Shown here one piece after another: positions 1-10,123 of a stretch of 64,000 bases of DNA. The stretch is from Tundrisphaera sp051175315 (GTDB lineage: Bacteria > Planctomycetota > Planctomycetia > Isosphaerales > Isosphaeraceae), in the NCBI RefSeq assembly GCF_051175315.1, contig NZ_CP195100.1, forward strand, positions 4,464,001 to 4,528,000, read 5' to 3'. Under the pieces are notes generated by a model that was not told the origin of the DNA, did no database searches, and saw only the letters and a list, made by a program, of their open reading frames with translations. Each line of letters opens with the position of its first letter. The stretch's first letter is position 1. Position numbers and translations under genes: made by a program.

Positions 1-270
1 CTTCTCCCGGATGACCCGCTCACGCTCGCGGTAGTGGGCGAGGCCGTGCCGGGCGAACCTTTCGTGGATCACGTCCTGGGCCATGGCGAACCGGAACGAG
101 ATCCCGCCCGGGTCTTTCGGGACGTGGTGCGGCATGGGCGATCGCCGGACCAGGAACGGATAGTTCGACGGTATCGGCACGACATTGCCGACCGCCCCGG
201 CCACCCAGCCGACGCACCAGCCGACCATTGCCGCGACCGCCGTCAGGGCCACTCGCCGGGCGATGTGCAC
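1..270 (-). CDS. Hypothetical membrane-anchored protein, C-terminus outside window
   Basis: The reading frame is open through the left edge of the window, so only the first 90 codons are seen. It begins with GTG three bases after the stop of the preceding gene on the same strand, which suggests translational coupling. The N-terminus carries a hydrophobic stretch (about residues 7-30, Ala/Val/Gly/Trp-rich) that looks like a signal anchor. The soluble part that follows is rich in Pro, His, Arg and Glu. I do not recognise a family. The gene call rests on frame, codon bias and coupling, not on homology. Confidence 0.6.
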   Translation of the reverse strand, partial: MHIARRVALTAVAAMVGWCVGWVAGAVGNVVPIPSNYPFLVRRSPMPHHVPKDPGGISFRFAMAQDVIHERFARHGLAHYRERERVIREK

Positions 271-273
271 GGG

Positions 274-534
274 TCAAACCCTCGACCGGGCCCGATTCGT
301 GGCCACGGAGAAGGCCCCGATCAGCATGACGGCCCCACCCCCGATCAGGACCTTGGAATCGACGGGATTTTTCCGGGCGGGTTGGTCGCTGACCGAGGAC
401 GTCGGGACAGTGGCATACTGTGAGCGGAATTCCCGCTCGTGCCCCTCGAATTCGCGGTCGTTGAGGCAGGCCGAGGCCGAACCGCCGAGGCCGATCAGGG
501 CGACCAGGGGCATGAGAGCATGAAGACGCGTCAT
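274..534 (-). CDS. Small secreted or membrane protein, unknown function
   Basis: This is an 86-residue product. The ATG at 534 gives a clean signal peptide (MTRLHALMPLVALIGLGG, then SASAC), and the mature part begins near a Cys, although the residues before that Cys do not make a canonical lipobox. A second hydrophobic segment (about residues 63-80) lies near the C-terminus and is followed by Arg-rich residues, so the protein may be anchored by its C-terminus. Translation upstream to residue -20 is also open but would bury the signal sequence. It probably forms a two-gene unit with the GTG-started gene that follows three bases later. No family is recognised. Confidence 0.55.
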   Translation of the reverse strand: MTRLHALMPLVALIGLGGSASACLNDREFEGHEREFRSQYATVPTSSVSDQPARKNPVDSKVLIGGGAVMLIGAFSVATNRARSRV

Positions 535-653
535 CGGAGGGCTCCGGAACACGGGTCCGCGTTGGCCACCACCCGATCGTCCCACATTTGTCATGGGCCG
601 TCAATCATCGAGCGGGTGCCGGTCCCGGGCCGGGGAGATCCCATCGCCGGAGG

Positions 654-1181
654 TCACGCCGGGGCGGGGCCGGCCAGCCCGCGCAGGCGTTCGACGGTCT
701 GGTCGAAGGTCAGGCTGCCCGCGTCGCGGATCTCGTCGCCGAGGTCGCGCCACAGCCAGAGAATCCGGGGTTCCGGGCCGACGTTGCCGTCCAGGATCGC
801 GATCCCGCCGAAGTGCTCCTCGGCCCCGAGGTGGATGAGCCTGGCGGGGTCGCCGAACTCCAACAACGACTCATCTTCCCGGGGACGCTCCCACGGGCCC
901 TCGACCATCGGGATCATCTCGGCCAGCGAGGCGATCCGCAGGCGGGTGCCCCGCACGTAGCCGCCGTCCTGGATCGGGAAGGCGTGGCGCAAGGTCGACG
1001 GGAGCGTGACGCCCCGCGTCCGCTCCCAGGCTTCGATCTCCTCCAGGCTCGGGCCGGGACGGGCCGGGGAGATCGTCTTGCGGGTGTGGGCGACGAACGC
1101 GTCCGCGAACAGCGGATTGCCGGCATCGCGGTAGGACGCGCCGATCCGGAGCAAGTAAGCTTCGGTCTCCTCAGGGGTCAT
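654..1181 (-). CDS. SMI1/KNR4 (SUKH) family protein
   Basis: The product has 175 residues. The centre shows the typical SUKH pattern: the helix 'LEEIEAWERTRGVTLPSTLR' (about residues 46-65), then 'AFPIQDGG' and a Leu/Ile-rich strand region ending in 'RIASLAEM'. The C-terminal half carries 'HFGGIAILDG' and the conserved acidic/aromatic strands of the fold. SUKH proteins are known as immunity proteins for polymorphic nuclease toxins and also occur as orphan housekeeping genes. No toxin gene is seen next to it, so its role is unassigned. It lies 83 bp downstream of a hypothetical gene on the same strand. Confidence 0.75.
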   Translation of the reverse strand: MTPEETEAYLLRIGASYRDAGNPLFADAFVAHTRKTISPARPGPSLEEIEAWERTRGVTLPSTLRHAFPIQDGGYVRGTRLRIASLAEMIPMVEGPWERPREDESLLEFGDPARLIHLGAEEHFGGIAILDGNVGPEPRILWLWRDLGDEIRDAGSLTFDQTVERLRGLAGPAPA

Positions 1182-1264
1182 CCCCGGGATGCGCCCCGGC
1201 TCGACCCAGAAGGCTTCATCGTCGACCTCCCTCCGGAGCCGAATCGATCGGATCCCGGCGGCCC

Positions 1265-1705
1265 TCAGTCCTGGTCGGGATCGCCGGATTCGCCCATCAA
1301 CTCGGCGCTGAAGGCGGCGAGGGCTTCGAGCTGCCGGCTGACCTCGGCGTCGCAGACGCCGGCCCGGATCAGGCCGACCGGCTCATCGGCCGCGTCGTGG
1401 CCGACTTCCCAATCGACGCCATGATCGCGCGAGAGCTGGGAGAGGATGTCCAGGTTGGTCAGGAGCGTCCCCGCGGGGAGGCCGGGCTCGGCAGGCTCGC
1501 CGTCGCCCGGGTCGAAGACGACCTTGCTCCCGCCCTGGAGGTGGAACGCGTCGGAGAGTTCATCCTCGGAGTCGCGATAGAACGCGACCGGCTCGCATCG
1601 CCCCCAGTCGCGGCCCTCGACGGCGCGATGGGCATCCCGGACGATGGCGTCGGCCTCCGCCCGGGAGACCGGCCGCGCCGTGCGGTAGTTGATGCAGAAG
1701 CCCAT
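1265..1705 (-). CDS. Conserved hypothetical protein coupled to atpC
   Basis: This 146-residue acidic soluble protein has no signal peptide or membrane segment. Its N-terminus, MGFCINYRTARPVSRAEAD, followed by a Trp-Gly turn and a Phe-His strand region, is globular in appearance, but I cannot assign a family. The start codon lies one base after the atpC stop (TGA G ATG), so it is probably translated from the tail of the ATP synthase transcript. That position alone does not show a link to the enzyme. Confidence 0.65.
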   Translation of the reverse strand: MGFCINYRTARPVSRAEADAIVRDAHRAVEGRDWGRCEPVAFYRDSEDELSDAFHLQGGSKVVFDPGDGEPAEPGLPAGTLLTNLDILSQLSRDHGVDWEVGHDAADEPVGLIRAGVCDAEVSRQLEALAAFSAELMGESGDPDQD

Positions 1706-1706
1706 C

Positions 1707-2180
1707 TCAGGCCTTGCCGGCGTGGCCGGCGACGCGGATCAGGCCGCGGGCGCGGTCGATGGCGCGGGCGCGCTGGGTTTGTTCGAGCTCGGTCGTGCCG
1801 TGGAGGGCGGTGGCCTCGGCCAGCTCGCGCTGGGCGGCGGCGACGTCGATCGAGGCGGCGGGGATGGCGCGGTTGGTGAGGATCGTCACCACGTCGTCGC
1901 GGACCTGGGCGAACCCGCCGTCGACGAAGTAGCGCTTGGTGGAGCCGAGGGCGCGGGTCCGCAGCTCGCCGTAGCCCAGGCGGCCGATCAGCGGGGAGCG
2001 GCCCGGCAGGATCCCGACCTCGCCGTCGAACAGGGGGATGGCGACGAACTCGACCGCCTCGTCGAACAGGGTGCGTTCCGGCGTGACCACCACGCACTGG
2101 ATGCGGTCGCCGGACTTCTTGCTCTCGGGGGCGTGGGCGGACGTGCCGAAATCCGCGTCCACGGTGCTGGCGGTGGCCAT
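1707..2180 (-). CDS. atpC: F0F1 ATP synthase subunit epsilon
   Basis: This is the central-stalk subunit that couples the rotor to the catalytic head. The product has 157 residues. After a non-conserved, Ser/Ala-rich extension of about 25 residues the beta-sandwich begins with 'IQCVVVTPERTLFD', contains 'GEVGILPGRSPLIGRLGYGELR' in two adjoining strands, and has the 'YFVDGGFAQV' strand. The C-terminal helical hairpin is Ala/Arg-rich. It is the last atp gene of the operon, about 100 bp after atpD. The N-terminal extension is longer than usual for the family. Confidence 0.95.
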   Translation of the reverse strand: MATASTVDADFGTSAHAPESKKSGDRIQCVVVTPERTLFDEAVEFVAIPLFDGEVGILPGRSPLIGRLGYGELRTRALGSTKRYFVDGGFAQVRDDVVTILTNRAIPAASIDVAAAQRELAEATALHGTTELEQTQRARAIDRARGLIRVAGHAGKA

Positions 2181-2281
2181 GAGGGCGAGACCTTAAATCG
2201 GGTGTTCCAGGCGATTCGATTCGTTCGGGGGGACGCCCCCCGCCCGCGCCGAGGGGTCGGCGCGGGGCGGGGTCATCCGGT

Positions 2282-3718
2282 TCAGCGGGCCATCTTCTTG
2301 GCCTGTTCCTCGGCCTGGTCGACCGAGCCGACGTAGAGGAACGCACCTTCGGGGAGGTGGTCCCACTTGCCGTCGCAGATTTCCTTGAACGAGCGGATCG
2401 TGTCGGGCAGGGTCGTGTACTGGCCTTCCTTGTTGGTGAAGACCTCGGCCACGAAGAACGGCTGCGACATGAACCGCTCGATGCGGCGGGCGCGGTGGAC
2501 GATGAGCTTGTCCTCTTCGGACAGCTCATCGACGCCGAGGATGGCGATGATGTCCTTGAGTTCCTTGTACCGCTGGAGGATCGTCTGGACGCGGCGGGCG
2601 ACGTCGTAGTGCTCCTGGCCCACGTACTGCGGGTCGAGGATTCGGGACGACGAGCCGAGCGGGTCGACGGCGGGGAAGATCCCCTTCTCGGCGATCGACC
2701 GCTGGAGCACGATGAACGCGTCGAGGAAGCCGAAGGTGGTGGCCGGGGCCGGGTCGGTCAGGTCGTCCGCCGGGACGTACACGGCCTGCACCGAGGTGAT
2801 GGCGCCCTGGTTGGTCGAGGTGATCCGCTCCTGCAGGCCGCCCATCTCGGTGGCCAGCGTGGGCTGGTAGCCGGCGTTGGACGGCATGCGGCCCAGCAGC
2901 GCGGACACTTCCGAGCCGGCCTGGCTGAACCGGAAGATGTTGTCGATGAACAGCAGGGTGTCGGCCCCGGTCGAGTCGCGGAACCACTCGGCGTTGGTCA
3001 GCGCCGACAGGGCGACGCGGAGGCGGGCGCCGGGCGGCTCGTTCATCTGGCCGAAGAACATCACCGTGGAGTCGATGACGCTCTTGCCGGTCGAGCCGAT
3101 CTTGGTGTCCTGCATTTCCAGCCAGAGGTCGTTCCCCTCGCGGGTCCGCTCCCCGACGCCGGCGAACACCGAAAAGCCGCTGTGCACCTTGGCGATGCGG
3201 GCGATCAGCTCGGTCAAGATCACGGTCTTGCCCAGCCCGGCGCCGCCGAACAGGCCGATCTTGCCGCCGCGGACGAACGGGGTCAGCAGGTCGACGACCT
3301 TGATGCCGGTCTCGAAGACCTCGGTCTTCGGCGACAGGTTATCGAAGGGGGGCGGGTCGCGGTGGATCGGCCAGTGCTCGCTGGCGGGGACGGGGCCCCG
3401 GCCGTCGATCGGCTGGCCGAGGAGGTTGAACACCCGGCCCAGGGTCTCCTTGCCGACCGGCACGCTGACCGGGGCGCCGGTGTCGACCACCGCCATCCCG
3501 CGGACCAGGCCGTCGGTGGAGCCCAGGGCGACGCAGCGGACGCGGTTGCCGCCGAGGTGCTGCTGGACCTCGCCGGTCAGGTGGATCGAGACGCCCTTTT
3601 CTTCGGCGTCGATGGTGATGGCGTTGAAGATCTCGGGCAGGTGACCTTCTTCGAACTCGGCGTCGAACGTCGAGCCGATCACCTGGGCGATATGTCCCGT
3701 CGCGGTCGCGGTGGCCAT
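2282..3718 (-). CDS. atpD: F0F1 ATP synthase subunit beta
   Basis: This is the catalytic subunit, of normal length (478 residues). The P-loop 'GGAGLGKTVILTEL' is intact, as are 'GERTREGNDLW', the 'LLFIDNIFRFSQAGSEVS' Walker B region and 'VYVPADDLTDPAPATTF'. The protein starts with ATG at 3718, 66 bp after atpG, and it is followed by a roughly 100-bp gap before atpC. Nothing is unusual, and the gene is in the normal atpG-atpD-atpC order. Confidence 0.98.
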   Translation of the reverse strand: MATATATGHIAQVIGSTFDAEFEEGHLPEIFNAITIDAEEKGVSIHLTGEVQQHLGGNRVRCVALGSTDGLVRGMAVVDTGAPVSVPVGKETLGRVFNLLGQPIDGRGPVPASEHWPIHRDPPPFDNLSPKTEVFETGIKVVDLLTPFVRGGKIGLFGGAGLGKTVILTELIARIAKVHSGFSVFAGVGERTREGNDLWLEMQDTKIGSTGKSVIDSTVMFFGQMNEPPGARLRVALSALTNAEWFRDSTGADTLLFIDNIFRFSQAGSEVSALLGRMPSNAGYQPTLATEMGGLQERITSTNQGAITSVQAVYVPADDLTDPAPATTFGFLDAFIVLQRSIAEKGIFPAVDPLGSSSRILDPQYVGQEHYDVARRVQTILQRYKELKDIIAILGVDELSEEDKLIVHRARRIERFMSQPFFVAEVFTNKEGQYTTLPDTIRSFKEICDGKWDHLPEGAFLYVGSVDQAEEQAKKMAR

Positions 3719-3784
3719 GGACTCGGAACTCCGAAAAGGATCAGGCGCCGGGAGGTTGGGCCGGCCGGACGTCGTGTAGGGGTC

Positions 3785-4708
3785 TTATTTCAGGGCGGCG
3801 GCGGCGCCGATGATCTCGGCCAGCTCGCCGGTGATCTGGGCCTGCCGGGCGCGGTTGTAGAGCATCGTGAGCGACTTCACCATCTCGTCGGCGTTGTCGG
3901 TCGCCCCCCGCATCGCCACCATCCGCGCGATCTGCTCGCTCACGGCGGCGTCGAGGAAGCACTTGAACAGCCGGATCTTGAAGGAGACCGGGACGATCTC
4001 TTCCAGGATGCTCCGGGCATCGGGCAGGAACTCGTAGGGCACGCGGGCATGGCCGGGCTTGCCGTCGGCCCCCTTGGCCGGCGGCTTCGCGGCGGGCTCC
4101 GGCACGGCGGCCGCCTGCGTGGACAGCACGGTCATCGGCAGGAGGGTCTCGACCACGGCCTCTTGCCGCGCCGAGTTGATGAACCGGGTGTAGGCCACGT
4201 CGACCCGGTCGATCTCCTTGCGGAGGAACATCCCGATCAGGTTATCGGCCAGGACCTCGACTTCCTCGAACTGCGGCCGGTCCTCGAACTGGAGGTACGA
4301 CGCGTCGATCGGGAGCTTGCGGAACCGGCAGAAGGCGAGCCCGCGCTTGCCGGCGACTTCCAGGCGGAAGTTGATGTTCTGCGAGGCGTAGTCCTGCAAG
4401 GTCCGGTTGGCGACCCGGATCACGTTGCCGTTGTAGCCGCCGGCCAGGCCGCGGTTGCTGGTCAGCATCAGCAGGGCCGATTTCTGGACCGGCTCGCGGA
4501 CTTCCAGCAGCGGGTGCGACACGTCCTTGGCGGTCTGGCCGAGGTCGGCCACCAGCTCGGCGATCTTGCGCGTGTAGGCTTCCGCCTGGGTGGCGCGGTC
4601 CAGCGCCTTCTTGAATCGCGCGGTGGCGATCAGTTCCATCGTCCGCGTGATCTTGCGGATGTTCTGCACCGACTTGCGGCGCTTGACAATCGCTCGGGCC
4701 TTGGCCAT
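3785..4708 (-). CDS. atpG: F0F1 ATP synthase subunit gamma
   Basis: This is the rotor shaft, 307 residues. The N-terminal helix 'RKSVQNIRKITRTMELIATA' and the C-terminal helix containing 'ATDNADEMVKSL' and 'NRARQAQITGELAEI' are diagnostic. Relative to typical gamma subunits there is an extra Ala/Pro/Lys-rich loop around residues 195-220 (PEPAAKPPAKGADGKPG), which adds about 15-20 residues to the surface domain. It lies between atpA and atpD. Confidence 0.97.
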   Translation of the reverse strand: MAKARAIVKRRKSVQNIRKITRTMELIATARFKKALDRATQAEAYTRKIAELVADLGQTAKDVSHPLLEVREPVQKSALLMLTSNRGLAGGYNGNVIRVANRTLQDYASQNINFRLEVAGKRGLAFCRFRKLPIDASYLQFEDRPQFEEVEVLADNLIGMFLRKEIDRVDVAYTRFINSARQEAVVETLLPMTVLSTQAAAVPEPAAKPPAKGADGKPGHARVPYEFLPDARSILEEIVPVSFKIRLFKCFLDAAVSEQIARMVAMRGATDNADEMVKSLTMLYNRARQAQITGELAEIIGAAAALK

Positions 4709-4814
4709 CGGTGGATTCTCGCTCTCGTCTCGCCGTCAGGAGGGGCGGTCGCCGGGGCCGAGGCCGGCGCGGTGCCGGCCTTCGGCCCCTCTGGCGGGGC
4801 GGTGTCGCGGCGGG

Positions 4815-6501
<1,687 letters not shown>

Positions 6502-6521
<20 letters not shown>

Positions 6522-7131
6522 GGCTCTTTCTTTCGATGAGCCGGTCGCGGAGCCGCCCCAGGCGGTTGCGGACCGAGGCGTCATAGACGTCGTCGCCGAC
6601 CTGGACGACCAGGCCACCGATCAGGGACGGGTCGACTTCCAGCGTGAGGACGGGCGTCGCCTGGATCAGGGCGGCCAGGCGGTCGCGGACGGCGGCCTGC
6701 TGCCCCTCGTCGAGCGGCACCGCCGAGCGGACGGTCACCGGCTTGCGGCCCTGGCGGCGGTCCCAGATGACGCGGGCCTGGCGGACCACCTCGGGGAGGA
6801 TCGCCAGCCGGCCGTGCCGGTTCATGACGCGGAGGAAGCGGGTGACCGTGGGCATCGCCTTCCCCTCGAAGGCGTCGACCAGGATCCGGTCTTTCTCTTG
6901 GGTCGGGGTGGCGGGGGAGGCCAGGATGGCCGCGAACCGGGGGTTGGCCGCCAGCACGTCCCGGCAGATCGACTCCAGCTCTTCGAGCGCGGCGTCGGTC
7001 TCGCCGGCCTGTCCGCCGACGTTCAGCAGGGCGTCGGCATAGTTGCGCGACACCTCGGCCGTGTGGTAGTCGAAGACCGTGGCCGGCATGAACTCGGCGG
7101 ACGATTCCGGCGACTGGGGTCCGGCGGTCAT
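6502..7131 (-). CDS. atpH: F0F1 ATP synthase subunit delta
   Basis: This is the peripheral-stalk subunit that joins F1 to the b dimer, 209 residues. An N-terminal extension of about 25 residues precedes 'VSRNYADALLNV', the conserved first helix. The C-terminal motif 'DPSLIGGLVVQVGDDVYDAS' is the hallmark of the OSCP/delta family. Its ATG overlaps the atpF stop (ATGA) and its 3' end overlaps the atpA start, so translation of the three genes is probably coupled. Confidence 0.95.
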
Positions 7132-7841
7132 GCCCGGTGCCCCCCGTAGCCATTCCCGTCGCCGTTGGCGGGCAGCTCGCTCAGGGCGACCTCGACCAGG
7201 CGGCGCTGGTCATCGGCGTTCAGCTCGCGCGACAGGACGCGGCCGGCCACCGAGACGGCCAGGTCGGCGGTCTTGCCATAGATCTCAGCGAGGGCCTGCT
7301 CCTTGGCGCCGGAGATCTCGCGTTCGGCGCGGGCCCGGTTCGCCTCGGCGGCGGCCTGGGCCTCGCGGAGGATTGCCTCGGCGGACGCCTTGGCCTCGCG
7401 GCGGGCCTCCTCGATCAGGGCGCGGGCCTGGTCGCCGGCCTGGGCGAGGTGCTTGCGGGTCTCGGCGGCCAGGGCCTCGGCCTCGTTGCGGGCCTTCTCG
7501 CTGTCGAGCAGGACGTGTTCGAGGTGGGCCTCGCGCTCGTGCAGGGCGTGGAGCAGGGGCTTCCAGGCGAACTTGGCCAGCACCGCCATCAGCAGGCCGA
7601 AGACGATCAGCGTGTAGATCGCCAGCGACGGCTGGGGCTCCATGATGTTCGGGGTGCCGTGGGACGCGGCACCGTCATGGGCGGCGGCGTCCGCGTGGGC
7701 GCCGGCGGTGGCGGCGGCATGTGTATCGGTGGCGGCGGCGGACGTCGGGGCCGGCGTCTGGGCGGAGGCCGGCCGGGCGGTCGGGCCGAAGCCGATCGCC
7801 AGCGCCAGCAGGGCGAGGGCCGGGATCGAGTTCCGGAGCAT
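7128..7841 (-). CDS. atpF: F0F1 ATP synthase subunit b with N-terminal signal sequence
   Basis: The product has 237 residues, against about 160 for E. coli b. It begins with a typical cleavable signal peptide (about residues 1-27, ending ARPASAQ), then an Ala/His-rich linker. The usual single membrane helix follows (about residues 68-90, SLAIYTLIVFGLLMAVLA). The rest is a long charged helix that forms the stator stalk. The order atpE-atpF-atpH is normal. The signal peptide plus linker is extra relative to most bacteria and implies processing or an N-out segment. Confidence 0.93.
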   Translation of the reverse strand: MLRNSIPALALLALAIGFGPTARPASAQTPAPTSAAATDTHAAATAGAHADAAAHDGAASHGTPNIMEPQPSLAIYTLIVFGLLMAVLAKFAWKPLLHALHEREAHLEHVLLDSEKARNEAEALAAETRKHLAQAGDQARALIEEARREAKASAEAILREAQAAAEANRARAEREISGAKEQALAEIYGKTADLAVSVAGRVLSRELNADDQRRLVEVALSELPANGDGNGYGGHRA

Positions 7842-7946
7842 GGAAGGAGGACCTCGCGAACCGAAGGATTCGGGGTGGATCGGGCGACGGGCCCGGCCGG
7901 GGGCGGCGGGGCGACGCCCGATCCGCCCCGCGTCCGGCCTGCGACA

Positions 7947-8267
7947 TCAGCTGCCGGGGACGATGAAGCCGAGGACGATCAGGGCGAAGAACGTGACGCC
8001 CTCGATCAGGGCCGCCGAGATGATCATGGCCGTCTGGATGTTCGCCGCGATCTCGGGCTGGCGGGCCATCGCCTCGACCGCCGAGGCCGTCAGCCGGCCG
8101 ATGCCCGCGGCGGCGCCGAAGATCACCAGGCCGATGCCGATGGCGTTCAGCTTGAACAGGGTGCCGGCCGTCGTGGCGGCGGGGGCGGCGGCCTCCTGGG
8201 CGAACACCGACGCGTCGAGGGCGAAGAAGACGGCGGCGATCAGGGCGGCGAACTTCACGAGTTTCAT
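7947..8267 (-). CDS. atpE: F0F1 ATP synthase subunit c
   Basis: This is the ring subunit, 106 residues. The ATG at 8267 is chosen over an upstream in-frame TTG because GAGG sits 7 bases before it. Residues 1-25 look like a signal sequence (ends VFAQ), followed by an Ala/Thr linker and two membrane helices joined by the polar loop 'ARQPE'. The ion-binding carboxylate is the Glu in 'AALIEGVTFFAL'. It is followed by Gly rather than Ser/Thr, and helix 1 lacks the Gln ligand of Na+-type rings, so H+ coupling is inferred. Confidence 0.95.
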   Translation of the reverse strand: MKLVKFAALIAAVFFALDASVFAQEAAAPAATTAGTLFKLNAIGIGLVIFGAAAGIGRLTASAVEAMARQPEIAANIQTAMIISAALIEGVTFFALIVLGFIVPGS

Positions 8268-8400
8268 CTGAAGCCTCAACTCCTAATGGGATCAGTCTGG
8301 ACGGGGGGAGAGGGCGGGGTCGCGCGGGGGGCGACCACGCCGGGAGGCCGACGCCTCGGGAGAGGACGGCGGCCCGGCCTCGCGGGAGGCCGGGCCGGCA

Positions 8401-9216
8401 TCAGTGCGGGTGCACCGCCGTGCCGATGAACAACGCGGACAGGAAGGTGAAAATGTAGGCCTGGAGGAAGGCCACGAACAATTCGAGGAGGCTCAGGGCG
8501 ACCACCCCGGCCACGCTCGCCGGCATCACCGCGTACCATGCCACGCCCTGCACCTGGATGATGAAGCCCAGGATCACCGCCAGCACGATGTGCCCGGCCA
8601 GCATGTTGGCGAACAATCGCACCGACAGGACGATGTGGCGGATGAACAGGCCGGCGATCTCGATCAGGAACATCAGCCCCCAGAGCGGGGCCTTCATGAC
8701 CTTGGGCACGTCCAGGGAGGGGACCAGCCCGGTCCAGAAGTGGCCGGGGCCCATCTTCTTCATCCCGGCGCCCACCACCACGAAGAACGTCATCAGGGCG
8801 AGCACCGCCGTGACGTTGATGTTGCCGGTGGCCGACGCCCCGCCGGGGATCATCCCCAGCAGGTTGCTGAACAGGACGAACAGGAAGACCGTCCAGAGAT
8901 AGGGGAGGAAGGCGTCGGCGTCGTGCCCGCCGATGGCCGGCCGGGCCACGCCGTCGCGGATGAACAGTAGGATCGCCTCGAAGGCGTTCAGGAACGCCCC
9001 CTTGGTCACCGGCCGGCGGGCCACGTGGCGGGCCAGCGGGACGACGATCAGGATGATCAGCGCCGCCGCCACGAGTTCCATCACCATGAACCGGGTGACC
9101 TGGATGTCGGCGAAGCCCAGGGGGATCCTCGGCAGGTGGAACTCGCCCACCATCGGGATGTCCAGGGTGTTGTGATCGACGACGTGTTCGAGCGGGCTGT
9201 GTGATTCTGCTGCCAT
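8401..9216 (-). CDS. atpB: F0F1 ATP synthase subunit a
   Basis: This is the stator channel protein, 271 residues from the ATG giving MAAESHSPLEHVVDH. The essential Arg is in 'LSVRLFANMLAGH', and the last helices contain 'LLELFVAFLQAYIFTFLSALFIG' (in two parts), both diagnostic of subunit a. About five to six membrane helices are visible. A longer in-frame reading to 9258 exists but adds unconserved residues. It is separated from atpI by 69 bp and from atpE by about 130 bp. Confidence 0.96.
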   Translation of the reverse strand: MAAESHSPLEHVVDHNTLDIPMVGEFHLPRIPLGFADIQVTRFMVMELVAAALIILIVVPLARHVARRPVTKGAFLNAFEAILLFIRDGVARPAIGGHDADAFLPYLWTVFLFVLFSNLLGMIPGGASATGNINVTAVLALMTFFVVVGAGMKKMGPGHFWTGLVPSLDVPKVMKAPLWGLMFLIEIAGLFIRHIVLSVRLFANMLAGHIVLAVILGFIIQVQGVAWYAVMPASVAGVVALSLLELFVAFLQAYIFTFLSALFIGTAVHPH

Positions 9217-9285
9217 GACGTCCCACGATTCCGTGATGCCGAAGCACGCGGGGCCCACCGCCCGCCATACTCGATCCGCGCCCCG

Positions 9286-9510
9286 TCAGCGGCCCGGGGG
9301 AGGGACGCGGGCGATCTTCACCAGGTGGATCATCCCCACGCCGAAGCCGAGGACCATCCCGAGCAGGAGCAGCGCCGGGCCCGTCCCCAGCTGGCGATCC
9401 GCGACATGGCCCGCCACCGGCGGGAGCGAGAACTCGAGCCCCAGGGTCGTGATCCGGGAGGCCCAGTCGATCCCCACGGAGAGGGGAGAGCGGCGATGGT
9501 CCTGGTGCAC
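9286..9510 (-). CDS. atpI: AtpI/AtpZ-type ATP synthase assembly protein (ATPase_gene1)
   Basis: This small membrane protein precedes atpB in most F-ATPase operons and helps assemble the c ring. I place the start at GTG 9510, giving VHQDHRRSPLSVGIDWASR and a 74-residue product. The family normally begins about 15 residues before the WASR helix, and GGAG precedes this GTG. Two membrane helices follow ('ITTLGLEFSLPPVAGHVAD', in one run, and 'LLLLGMVLGFGVGMIHLV'). An in-frame ATG at 9582 would add 24 unconserved residues and overlaps a candidate promoter -10 box. Confidence 0.8.
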   Translation of the reverse strand: MHQDHRRSPLSVGIDWASRITTLGLEFSLPPVAGHVADRQLGTGPALLLLGMVLGFGVGMIHLVKIARVPPPGR

Positions 9511-9524
9511 GGGGGACTCCGGCC

Positions 9525-9574
9525 CTCGCTCGCGAACGTCTTGCCGATTGCGGACGTTCCTCGGGGCGAGCGAG
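9525..9574 (-). promoter_or_regulatory. Stem-loop in the atp operon leader
   Basis: Two arms pair: CTCGCTCGC plus GAACGTC on one side (9525-9540), and the complement of the same two blocks separated by six extra bases on the other (9553-9574). The loop is about 12 bases. The hairpin would start at about the first transcribed base if the adjacent promoter is used, and ends about 15 bases before the atpI start. It could affect mRNA stability or access to the ribosome site. The function is inferred only from position. Confidence 0.4.
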
Positions 9575-9581
9575 AAGGTCA

Positions 9582-9609
9582 TTTAAACCCGGCCCGCCCC
9601 ACCTGTCAA
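9582..9609 (-). promoter_or_regulatory. Candidate sigma-70 promoter of the atp operon
   Basis: Reading the minus strand, TTGACA (9609-9604) and TTTAAA (9587-9582) are separated by 16 bases. The -35 is a perfect consensus match in an otherwise very G+C-rich region. Transcription would begin near 9575, which leaves a leader of about 65 bases before the GTG of atpI. Confidence 0.5.
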
Positions 9610-10123
9610 TCACCCAGGGGAGAAGTTCGAGAATTTTTTCACAATGTCCCGCGCGCGATCGTTAAATCCGCCCCCCAGGCGGGTTCCGGCCTCCGACTCC
9701 GCTCCGCCATCGGGGGCACGGCCGGGCCTCCGATGTGACGCCCCGGCGCGAGAAATCCACGACGGGTCCACCGACACCCATTGACATCAAATGTGGGATT
9801 TGGTAATCAGTAAGCACCTGCTCCTTGTGCCATAGAATTGCGTTTGTGCCAAGTGGGGACCAGGCATGCCATTGCATCCATGCCCCGAAGCAAATCATCG
9901 TCCGGGCGGCCGGGAATCGTGACCCACGATTTCCTGTGCCGCCCGTCGTCGTTTTGGGGCTTTGCGATCCGGTGACAGGCTCCGACTTGGTCCCGCCGTC
10001 GAATCCATCCGGATGACAGGGAGTCCCCCGGATCGGCCCACTCACGGATGAACCTCGCGTTCCTTAGTCCCGTCCGGTGGGCCCTTCGCCCCACCATCCC
10101 GGGCGGTGACGGAGTGGCCCCGC
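9583..10123. other. 541-bp divergent intergenic region, comparatively A+T-rich
   Basis: No convincing reading frame is present; short open frames here lack codon bias. The left side holds the candidate atp promoter. The middle (9781-9860) is clearly richer in A and T than its surroundings and carries a possible promoter toward the DUF4912 gene and two copies of TTGTGCCA (9825-9832 and 9844-9851), 19 bp apart, that could be a regulator site. Confidence 0.5.
9781..9809 (+). promoter_or_regulatory. Possible promoter upstream of the DUF4912 gene
   Basis: TTGACA (9781-9786) is followed after 17 bases by TAATCA (9804-9809). The -35 is perfect and the -10 is a partial match. It would give a leader of about 300 bases before the ATG at 10124, which is long. 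Assignment to that gene is therefore uncertain. Confidence 0.35.

Noticed and set aside
654..1181. Polymorphic toxin locus with SUKH immunity
   Set aside because: No toxin, Rhs or WXG gene lies near either SUKH gene.
7947..8267. Na+-type ATP synthase
   Set aside because: The c subunit lacks the Gln and the Ser/Thr after the key Glu that Na+ rings use.
9510..9582. ATG at 9582 as the atpI start
   Set aside because: It overlaps a candidate -10 box and adds 24 residues unlike the family N-terminus.
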